Below, one piece after another: positions 1 through 5,430 of a stretch of 5,491 nucleotides of DNA. How positions within the stretch are numbered: the first letter of the stretch is position 1; each line of letters begins with the position of its first letter. Made by a program: the position numbers and the translations under genes. The notes beneath the pieces are model-generated. The model saw only the letters and a list, made by a program, of their open reading frames with translations, searched no databases and was not told the DNA's origin. The DNA comes from Flavobacteriales bacterium UBA720 (lineage in GTDB: Bacteria; Bacteroidota; Bacteroidia; Flavobacteriales; Weeksellaceae), in the NCBI GenBank assembly GCA_002297505.1, contig DBLQ01000002.1, positions 465 through 5,955 on the forward strand, written 5' to 3'.

Positions 1-542
1 ATTTTTGCACAGTTGATGATATGCATAGAATGGCGAACAGATGCCGCCAAAATCTCAGTTTCACATCCATAATTATCGAAAATGGTTCTGATTTCCTGGA
101 TTAAATGAAGACCGTCTGTGGAAACATCATCCAGCCTTCCTAAGAACGGAGAAACGTAAGTTGCTCCTGCTTTTGCCGCTAAAAGAGCCTGTCCGGCAGA
201 GAAAATCAGGGTACAGTTGGTTTTGATGCCTTTGTCGGAAAAATACTTCAGGGCTTTGATGCCGTCTTTGATCATTGGGATTTTCACCACGATGTTGGGA
301 TGGATCTGGGCTAAAACTTCGCCTTCAGCTATCATTTCTTCATACGTTGTCGATAGAACTTCTGCCGAAATATCCCCGTCTACAATTTCACAAATATCTT
401 TGTAGCGTTGCAAAATAGCTTCTTTTCCGCTGATTCCTTCTTTTGCCATCAGGGACGGGTTGGTTGTAACGCCATCAAGGATTCCCAAATCCTGAGCTTC
501 TCTTATCTGCTCCAAGTTGGCAGTGTCAATAAAAAATTTCAT
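1..542 (-). CDS. tal: Transaldolase (short FSA/TalC-like type), 3' end outside the window
   Basis: This is a class I aldolase-fold transaldolase that transfers a dihydroxyacetone unit between sugar phosphates in the cytoplasmic non-oxidative pentose phosphate pathway. The reading frame starts at the ATG at 542-540 (MKFFIDTANL) and stays open to the window edge, giving 180 residues. The family is about 215-220 long, so roughly 35-40 C-terminal residues are missing. Visible family residues are Asp6 (FIDT), Asn28 (GVTTNPS) and the Schiff-base Lys87 (VVKIP). Short proteins of this family are often named fructose-6-phosphate aldolase. Here, however, the position equivalent to E. coli FsaA Tyr131 is Phe133 (SPFLGR) and that of Gln59 is Glu61, both the transaldolase state. 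It is the last visible gene of the xylan cluster, 114 bp after the GH67 gene. A role in catabolism of xylan-derived pentose is inferred from this position. No clear Bacteroidota promoter (TTG/TAnnTTTG) was found upstream. Confidence 0.93.
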   Translation of the reverse strand, partial: MKFFIDTANLEQIREAQDLGILDGVTTNPSLMAKEGISGKEAILQRYKDICEIVDGDISAEVLSTTYEEMIAEGEVLAQIHPNIVVKIPMIKDGIKALKYFSDKGIKTNCTLIFSAGQALLAAKAGATYVSPFLGRLDDVSTDGLHLIQEIRTIFDNYGCETEILAASVRHSMHIINCAK

Positions 543-563
543 AGATTATATTATTAATTTTAT

Positions 564-586
564 TTAAGTGTTAAATTTACACTTAA
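564..586. promoter_or_regulatory. Operator-like inverted repeat before the transaldolase gene
   Basis: A perfect 8-bp inverted repeat, TTAAGTGT-N7-ACACTTAA, lies 22 bp upstream of the transaldolase start codon. The symmetry and size suit a site for a dimeric regulator, or a small hairpin in the 5' leader. There is no U-tract, so it is not a terminator. The stem is AT-rich and the spacer as a whole is AT-rich, so chance symmetry cannot be excluded. The regulator is unknown. Confidence 0.3.
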
Positions 587-656
587 TTTACAAAACAAAC
601 AACTTCCTGTCTCAAAAAGATTTAGAAAGTTATTTGTTTAAGTTTAAATAGATTGA

Positions 657-2687
657 TTAATTATGATGTCCCATATTGAGTTTGATTTTTTTTAAATCTT
701 CAAGCTGGTGAACAGGTTTTTCAATATCAGACGGAATTGGTCTATTGGAAAATGTCTGGAAATATAACAGGCACGCATCTTTCCACCAAACGGCATCTTC
801 AGCCTGAATCTTCAATTTATCCTGAACTTCTGAAAACCTTTGCTGATCAATATAAGGTTGCATTTTATCCCAGGTTTTCTGATAATCTCTCACTTCGTGA
901 ACACCCAAATCATATTTATAGCACAGCTCATCCCAAAGGGTTTTTCCGTCTTTCATCTTGTAATCCCAAGGAACGTGATGGAACCATAGAATCAGGTTTT
1001 CTGGAGTTGTCTTGATGTTTCCATAGATTTCGTTAAGTGGCGGAAAATATTGTGAAACGGCATCGCTTCCCGTCTTCGTTCTATCGAATCCGATTCCTTC
1101 TGCATTGGCCTGATGATAATACACTGGCGACCAATCAGGTCTTCCGCCTTTGTAATCACCCCACGGTTCCGGACCATAATGGTGTCCACCGGCAAAAATG
1201 TGGTGAAGACCAAGCGGCATCATATAATCTACTGCAGTTTCACGTGAAGTAAGCATCATTCCTTTGACCGGATTTACGAAGTTTTTATCATCCGTAAAAG
1301 TCATTTTAATCCATTCATCTGCAATCTGTTCTGATGACAAATCGTGATTCCAGGCCAGACGTCCGAAGGCGTACCAATTGGCCTGTGCAAAGTGATGTCC
1401 CGTCCAGTTGGTGTCTTCACCAATGTTGGCCACGGCGGAAATGGCTGTTAATTTTGCAGGTCGCAATGTTCCGTCTGTGATTTTAGCAATCGTAGAACCT
1501 TTCCCGTCAGAATAAGTGTCGCTGTCTAACGTTTCTTTGAACAAGGGAGCCAGGTATACCAGATGATTGGCCTGTCCCAAATATTCCTGGGTAATTTGAA
1601 ATTCGACCATTTCAGAAGTTTTTCTCAATGCCCCGAATAGCGGATTGAAGGCTTCTCTAGGCTGAAAATCGATTGGTCCGTTTTTAATCTGAATAATGAC
1701 ATTATCTCTGAATTTTCCGTCTAAAGGAACAAATTCCAGATGCGCCTGTTTTGCACGGTCTTCTTTGCTTGGACTGTATACAAACGCTCTCCACATCACG
1801 ATTCCGCCATAAGGTTTCAAAACATCTGCCATCATATTGGCTCCGTCTGCGTGGGTTCTTCCGTAATCCTGTGGTCCGGGTTGACCTTCGGAATTGGCTT
1901 TTACCAAAAAACCTCCGAAATCAGGAATTAGTTTATAAATTTCTGCGGCTTTATCTTTCCACCATTTCTGAACATCCTGATTCAATGGGTCAGAATTCTG
2001 TAATCCACCCAAAACTTTTGGTGAAGAAAAATTGACAGACAGGTAAACTTTAATTCCGTAAGGTCTGAAAATATCAGCTAAAACTTTGACTTTTTTAAGA
2101 TAATCTTCACGAAGCATATTCGGTGAAGCATTCACATTATTCAATACTGTTGCGTTGATTCCGATGGATGCGTTAGCTCTTGCATATTCTTCGTATCTCG
2201 GCGAAAGTTTATTAGGTAAGTCTTCCCATTTCCAAAGCGAATGCCCTGCGTAACCGCGTTCAATGGTTCCGTCGAGATTGTCCCAATGGTTAAGAATTCT
2301 TACATCGTAGGAAGGTTTTTCTTCGAGTTTCAGATTAGAAAAATTGGCTTTTTGCTGTTGCAAATTCAACAAGTGGTAGCTTCCGTACAGTAATCCTAAG
2401 TCTGTTTTTGCCAAAACGCTGATTTTTTTCGGAGTAGAAACAATCTTATATCCGTCTTTAAAATTTTCCGGAAATCTGTCAATCTTTAAATCAACGGCTT
2501 GTCCTGCCCAATGTTGGTTCAGTTCTTTTTTGGCGATTTCAATAGTCGGACTTTTACTGTTTGAATTCACAATATTTCTTGGCTTTGGATTGACCGGATA
2601 TCTCAGCCATAACTGATTCCCGTCTTCGGCAAAAATTGTGAGCGGAATCAAGAAAAAAAGTAGAAGGTATGTTTTAATGTTTTGCAT
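657..2687 (-). CDS. aguA: GH67 alpha-glucuronidase, exported
   Basis: This enzyme removes (4-O-methyl-)D-glucuronic acid from the non-reducing end of glucuronoxylo-oligosaccharides, the products of GH10 cleavage. The protein has 676 residues, normal for full-length GH67. Residues 1-20 form a type I signal peptide (Lys5, then a hydrophobic stretch ending IFA before EDGNQ), so it should act in the periplasm. The three expected catalytic acids are present: Glu267 (ANSEGQPGP) as acid, with Asp340 (NGPIDFQ) and Glu368 (TQEYLG) as the base pair. Their spacings of 73 and 28 residues equal those of Cellvibrio japonicus GlcA67A (E292, D365, E393). Other conserved blocks are HWDNLDGTIERGYAG at 134-148 and GGHHYGPEPW at 500-509. 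The start is fixed by an in-frame TAA directly before the ATG (2690-2688). No Shine-Dalgarno sequence is seen. The 169-bp gap to the GH43 gene is filled with hairpins. Confidence 0.97.
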   Translation of the reverse strand: MQNIKTYLLLFFLIPLTIFAEDGNQLWLRYPVNPKPRNIVNSNSKSPTIEIAKKELNQHWAGQAVDLKIDRFPENFKDGYKIVSTPKKISVLAKTDLGLLYGSYHLLNLQQQKANFSNLKLEEKPSYDVRILNHWDNLDGTIERGYAGHSLWKWEDLPNKLSPRYEEYARANASIGINATVLNNVNASPNMLREDYLKKVKVLADIFRPYGIKVYLSVNFSSPKVLGGLQNSDPLNQDVQKWWKDKAAEIYKLIPDFGGFLVKANSEGQPGPQDYGRTHADGANMMADVLKPYGGIVMWRAFVYSPSKEDRAKQAHLEFVPLDGKFRDNVIIQIKNGPIDFQPREAFNPLFGALRKTSEMVEFQITQEYLGQANHLVYLAPLFKETLDSDTYSDGKGSTIAKITDGTLRPAKLTAISAVANIGEDTNWTGHHFAQANWYAFGRLAWNHDLSSEQIADEWIKMTFTDDKNFVNPVKGMMLTSRETAVDYMMPLGLHHIFAGGHHYGPEPWGDYKGGRPDWSPVYYHQANAEGIGFDRTKTGSDAVSQYFPPLNEIYGNIKTTPENLILWFHHVPWDYKMKDGKTLWDELCYKYDLGVHEVRDYQKTWDKMQPYIDQQRFSEVQDKLKIQAEDAVWWKDACLLYFQTFSNRPIPSDIEKPVHQLEDLKKIKLNMGHHN

Positions 2688-2723
2688 TTAAAATAAGGTT
2701 AATCCGTTGATACATTTGATATT

Positions 2724-2739
2724 GAACCCTTTCGGGTTC
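2724..2739 (-). repeat. Small hairpin with GAAA tetraloop in the GH43-GH67 spacer
   Basis: On the minus strand GAACCC-GAAA-GGGTTC forms a 6-bp stem closed by a GNRA-type tetraloop, 37 bp before the GH67 start. A degraded relative (GAAC...GTTC, with AAAGGGTTCAAC shared) lies at 2791-2805. It looks like one member of a REP-type intergenic repeat. A function in RNA stability or processing is only an inference. Confidence 0.5.
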
Positions 2740-2760
2740 GTTATTCCTCTTATTTCTGTT

Positions 2761-2779
2761 CCATAGGTTTCACCTACGG
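2761..2779 (-). repeat. Small hairpin in the GH43-GH67 spacer
   Basis: On the minus strand CCGTAGGT-GAA-ACCTATGG gives an 8-bp stem with one G-U pair and a 3-nt loop. Its CACCTACGG arm also occurs in the palindrome at 5365-5381 upstream of the xylanase, and ACCCCTACGG at 5231-5240 is close to it. This spacer element therefore appears related to the array at the right end of the window. Confidence 0.5.
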
Positions 2780-2810
2780 CTACTTTTGTTGAACCCTTTG
2801 CGTTCTTTAA

Positions 2811-2847
2811 GAAAAAATCTTTGTCAAAGTTTTGAACTTTGACAAAG
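2811..2847 (-). terminator. Terminator-like perfect palindrome after the GH43 gene
   Basis: A perfect 13-bp inverted repeat with a 3-nt loop (arms 2819-2831 and 2835-2847, CTTTGTCAAAGTT against AACTTTGACAAAG) starts 9 bp past the GH43 stop codon. On the minus strand the stem is followed by ATTTTTTC, which gives the hairpin-plus-U-tract form of an intrinsic terminator. The stem is AT-rich, so termination may be partial. It could reduce transcription from GH43 into GH67. I recall similar CTTTGTCAAAG palindromes as frequent in flavobacterial spacers, so it may also be a dispersed repeat. Confidence 0.55.
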
Positions 2848-2856
2848 TTGTAGAAG

Positions 2857-3831
2857 TTATTGATTGTCTTCCAGTCCTTCAATCGTTTTGATTTTACCGT
2901 CGTTATCGTATTCAATTTCGACAACCTTCATACTTCTCAGCCACGTTCTTCCGCTACTCGGAACAGAATCGTGGAAAAACAGATACCATTTTCCTTTAAA
3001 TTCCACAATACTGTGATGCGTGGTCCAACCCACAACAGGTGTCAAGATTTCGCCTTGAAAAGTGAACGGTCCGTAAGGACTATCACCTGTTGCGTAACAA
3101 ATCAAATGGGTGTCTCCTGTGGAATATGAAAAGTAATATTTACCGTTGTATTTATGCATCCAGGATGCTTCAAAAAAACGATGCTTATCGCCGTGAAGTA
3201 GAGGATTCCCGTTTTCGTCCAAAATCACAACATCTTTTGGTTCTTCTCCAAATTCCAGCATATCATCACTTAAAGCTACGACTTTTGATGGAATTGCAGG
3301 TTCATTATCGGCAGGAAGAATGGCAGATTCCAGTGCTTTGTTATTTCTGTAACGTTGCAATTGTCCGCCCCAGATTCCTCCAAAATACATATAATGCTTT
3401 CCGTTATCCTCAAAAAGACAAGGGTCTATGCTGTAACTTCCCATCATCGGATGTTTTTCCGGAACGAACGGACCATAAGGTTTATCGCTTACTGCAACTC
3501 CAATTCTGAAAATATCGTTTTTGTCTTTCAAAGGAAAATACATATAATATTTGCCATTTTTGAAGGCCACATCGCAATCCCACAATTGTCTCCCCGACCA
3601 AGGAATATCCTTCACCGAAAGGACAACACCGTGGTCTGTAACTTCTCCGTTTTCCACGTCATCAAGGGAGAAAACGTGGTAATCATTCATATCGAAATGG
3701 TCGCCGTTGTCGTTTTCTTCGATTCCGCTTTCACGGTCGTGCGACGGGTAAATATAAAGCTTTCCTTCAAAAACGTGTACGGAAGGGTCTGCCATATAAT
3801 CTTTCGGGAAAAGGTATTTTGCTTTGTTCAT
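2857..3831 (-). CDS. GH43 beta-xylosidase / alpha-L-arabinofuranosidase-type enzyme, apparently cytoplasmic
   Basis: This is a single-domain, inverting GH43 enzyme of 324 residues with the five-bladed propeller motif series. Asp15 (MADPSVHVF) is the general base, Asp136 (SYSIDPCLF) the pKa modulator and Glu221 (RFFEASWMHK) the general acid. His273 (THHSIVEF) fits the conserved histidine of the active-site pocket. Propeller-strand repeats such as GKLYIYPS, GKYYMYFP, GKHYMYFG, GKYYFSYS and GKWYLFFH recur along the chain. There is no C-terminal accessory domain. The overall sequence resembles Bacteroidota proteins I would place in GH43 subfamily 1, from memory. Family and context point to xylo- or arabinoxylo-oligosaccharides, but the exact sugar specificity cannot be read from sequence. 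No signal peptide is present. An upstream in-frame TAA at 3864-3862, with no alternative start codon in between, rules out a longer exported form. Confidence 0.92.
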   Translation of the reverse strand: MNKAKYLFPKDYMADPSVHVFEGKLYIYPSHDRESGIEENDNGDHFDMNDYHVFSLDDVENGEVTDHGVVLSVKDIPWSGRQLWDCDVAFKNGKYYMYFPLKDKNDIFRIGVAVSDKPYGPFVPEKHPMMGSYSIDPCLFEDNGKHYMYFGGIWGGQLQRYRNNKALESAILPADNEPAIPSKVVALSDDMLEFGEEPKDVVILDENGNPLLHGDKHRFFEASWMHKYNGKYYFSYSTGDTHLICYATGDSPYGPFTFQGEILTPVVGWTTHHSIVEFKGKWYLFFHDSVPSSGRTWLRSMKVVEIEYDNDGKIKTIEGLEDNQ

Positions 3832-3870
3832 TTTATAGTTTAGATTTTTAGGTAATAGATTTTATTTTTT

Positions 3871-4018
3871 AACCACAAAAGTCACAAAAGTCACAAAAGA
3901 AATGATTGAAAATTTTAGCTAATCAAAAGTTCAAAAAAGGAAGCTGCAGTAGACGTTTTGCTTTTTTGTTCTTTTGATGTTCTTAGCTACAAAGAAGTCT
4001 TTTGTTACTTTTGTGGTT
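3871..4018. repeat. 148-bp imperfect inverted repeat, MITE-like, between GH10 and GH43 genes
   Basis: The outer arms 3871-3890 (AACCACAAAAGTCACAAAAG) and 3999-4018 match as inverted repeats at 19 of 20 positions. The left arm has an extra TCACAAAAG copy at 3891-3899. The symmetry resumes inside: TAGCTAA at 3916-3922 pairs with 3983-3989, TCAAAAG at 3923-3929 with 3971-3977, and CAAAAAAG at 3932-3939 with 3961-3968. The loop lies near 3940-3960. A 5-nt insertion on the right arm offsets the inner pairs. The element fills most of the 193-bp gap and encodes nothing. No U-tract follows on either strand, so it is not a standard terminator. Its form suits a miniature inverted-repeat element. I see no target-site duplication that I can defend. 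Confidence 0.7.
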
Positions 4019-4024
4019 TAATAA

Positions 4025-5146
4025 TTATTTTTCTTTCGTTAATTCAATGATTTTCTCAACGACAGGTTTTGCCTGGTAATCTCTGTCGAATGGAAGCGGA
4101 TAATCGGTTCTGCCTTTTACAGGAAAATCGTTTTTCCAGGATTGATTGTCGGTAACACCCCATAATGTCACTCGTCTGATTTTATCCTGATGTTTCAGGA
4201 ACAGTCTGAAAAAATCCAGATAGCGGTTTTCCCATTCTTTTGTCACATTTTCAGGTAATCCTTTGGTGTAAGGATTCATTTTAGCTTCATATTCTACTTT
4301 GTCAGAGACATTCGCAGAAGTTCCCCAAGGTGAAGGCAGTGCGCTGATTTCCATTTCGGTAACGTTGATTTTTACTCCGGCCGCTGCGTAATCGGTGATT
4401 GCTTTTTCATATTCTTCCAGTTTTGGATTGTCTAATCCAACGTGGGTCTGCATTCCAACGCCATCGATGCGGATTCCTCTGGATTTCAAATCTTTGACGA
4501 TTTTGGTAACGGTTTTTACTTTTTCCGGAAACCATTCGTTGTAATCGTTGTAATAAAGTTCGGCATTCGGGTCGGCTTCCTGCGCATATTGGAAAGCGAG
4601 TGGAATGAATTCTTCGCCGAGAATTTCGTAAAATTTGCTTTTGCGATACGTTCCCTCTTCCATAATGGCTTCATTTACCACATCCCAACCTTTTACACGG
4701 CCTTTGTATCTGCCGACCAACGTTGAGATATGGCTTTTCATTCTCTGTTTCAGGACTTCCGGAGAAACATCTTTTCCGTCCTTGTCCACAAAAAACCATC
4801 TTGGTAACTGTGAATGCCAAATCAACGTGTGACCGATGATGAACATTTTATTCTTTTCTCCGAATTCTACGAATTTATCGGCATCACCAAAGAAAAATTT
4901 TCCTTCCTGAGGTTGAATGAACATTGATTTCATACAGTTTTCCGCAACAATGGAACTGAATTGTCTTTTGATGATTTCATCCGATTTCACATCAGTACCG
5001 TCAATTTGCGGAAGGCTCATTGCGGTTCCGATGTAGAATTTATTTTTGTAGGCATCTTTCAGGGAATCTTTTGGTGATGCCGAACTTGCTGTTTTGCAGG
5101 AAACGGTCAAGGCTAAAATTCCTAATAATGCAGCTATTTTTTTCAT
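4025..5146 (-). CDS. GH10 endo-beta-1,4-xylanase, predicted lipoprotein
   Basis: This retaining GH10 xylanase cleaves internal beta-1,4 bonds of xylan and leaves oligosaccharides that suit GH67. It has 373 residues: a signal region plus one (beta/alpha)8 catalytic domain from about residue 30 to the end, with no carbohydrate-binding module. Family residues are Asn70 and Lys73 (AENCMKS), His106 and Trp110 (GHTLIWHSQLPRW), Asn158-Glu159 (WDVVNEA, acid/base), His235 (MQTHVG), Glu264 (NVTEMEI, nucleophile) and Trp329/Trp337 (LWGVTDNQSW). Residues 1-17 (MKKIAALLGILALTVSC) form a lipoprotein signal with Cys17 as the lipidated residue. The lipobox TVSC is relaxed. The sequence after Cys17, KTASSAS, lacks the acidic residues of known Bacteroidota surface-export signals, so anchoring may be periplasmic rather than at the cell surface; this is an inference. 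It is the first visible gene of the cluster. No promoter consensus was found in the 345 bp upstream. Confidence 0.97.
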   Translation of the reverse strand: MKKIAALLGILALTVSCKTASSASPKDSLKDAYKNKFYIGTAMSLPQIDGTDVKSDEIIKRQFSSIVAENCMKSMFIQPQEGKFFFGDADKFVEFGEKNKMFIIGHTLIWHSQLPRWFFVDKDGKDVSPEVLKQRMKSHISTLVGRYKGRVKGWDVVNEAIMEEGTYRKSKFYEILGEEFIPLAFQYAQEADPNAELYYNDYNEWFPEKVKTVTKIVKDLKSRGIRIDGVGMQTHVGLDNPKLEEYEKAITDYAAAGVKINVTEMEISALPSPWGTSANVSDKVEYEAKMNPYTKGLPENVTKEWENRYLDFFRLFLKHQDKIRRVTLWGVTDNQSWKNDFPVKGRTDYPLPFDRDYQAKPVVEKIIELTKEK

Positions 5147-5271
5147 AATTATTCTTTTAATATCTGTAGGTTCAACAGGTCACCTCTGCGAGGCTTATTG
5201 TTTGTAGTCATTATTTTCTATTAACAGTTCACCCCTACGGAACTTTTAATTTTAAATTAATATTTTTTATT

Positions 5272-5299
5272 AGCTCCTTTAGGAGCTGTATCTGTGTAG
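5272..5299 (+). repeat. Repeat unit 1: palindrome plus ATCTGTGTAG tail
   Basis: AGCTCCT-TT-AGGAGCT is a perfect 7-bp inverted repeat. Three bases beyond the GCTCC...GGAGC core comes ATCTGTGTAG (5290-5299). The unit at 5405-5430 has the same tail at the same spacing but in opposite orientation. Confidence 0.65.
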
Positions 5300-5322
5300 G
5301 AATTCATTTTTAATCATTAACA

Positions 5323-5350
5323 CCACTCCGTAGGAGTGGAATCTTTGTCT
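5323..5350 (+). repeat. Repeat unit 2: palindrome plus degenerate tail
   Basis: CCACTCC-GTA-GGAGTGG is a perfect 7-bp inverted repeat. The tail, again 3 bases from the ACTCC...GGAGT core, is ATCTTTGTCT, matching the ATCTGTGTAG tail at 7 of 10 positions. It has the same orientation as unit 1. Confidence 0.55.
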
Positions 5351-5404
5351 AATGTTTTTAGATTGAACACCTACGGAGTTCTGATTTCGTTTTATTCTTT
5401 ATTG

Positions 5405-5430
5405 CTACACAGATGTTGCTCCTATGGAGC
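5405..5430 (-). repeat. Repeat unit 3: inverted copy of palindrome plus tail
   Basis: GCTCC-TAT-GGAGC is a 5-bp inverted repeat. Read on the minus strand it is followed after 3 bases by ATCTGTGTAG (5414-5405), identical in sequence and spacing to unit 1. The opposite orientation relative to units 1 and 2 gives a head-to-head or tail-to-tail pair as in BIMEs. Confidence 0.65.

Noticed and set aside
1..542. Fructose-6-phosphate aldolase
   Set aside because: Phe133 and Glu61 occupy the positions where FSA has Tyr and Gln, which favours transaldolase activity.
591..615. Bacteroidota-type promoter for the transaldolase gene
   Set aside because: The best minus-strand candidate is TTGTTTTG against TAnnTTTG, with a TTG only 14 nt upstream instead of about 19-21. 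The match is too weak to annotate.
737..2035. Several plus-strand frames and a minus-strand out-of-frame one within the GH67 region
   Set aside because: All overlap an intact 676-residue GH67 gene with conserved catalytic residues. None has a recognisable motif or its own spacing.
2688..2924. 78-residue minus-strand reading frame between GH43 and GH67
   Set aside because: It overlaps the GH43 3' end in another frame and then reads through the hairpin block. Its composition follows the repeat sequence, with no recognisable domain.
3355..3843. 162-residue plus-strand reading frame
   Set aside because: It lies wholly antisense to the GH43 gene with its full catalytic motif set. The product is hydrophobic and low in family-like features, so it is a shadow frame.
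3871..4018. Intrinsic terminator after the xylanase gene
   Set aside because: The hairpin is long, but no U-tract follows its arm on the transcribed strand; the minus strand continues with an A-rich stretch.
5183..5430. CRISPR array
   Set aside because: The repeated units are short palindromes in mixed orientation with uneven distances and variable cores, without uniform direct repeats, regular spacers or cas genes.
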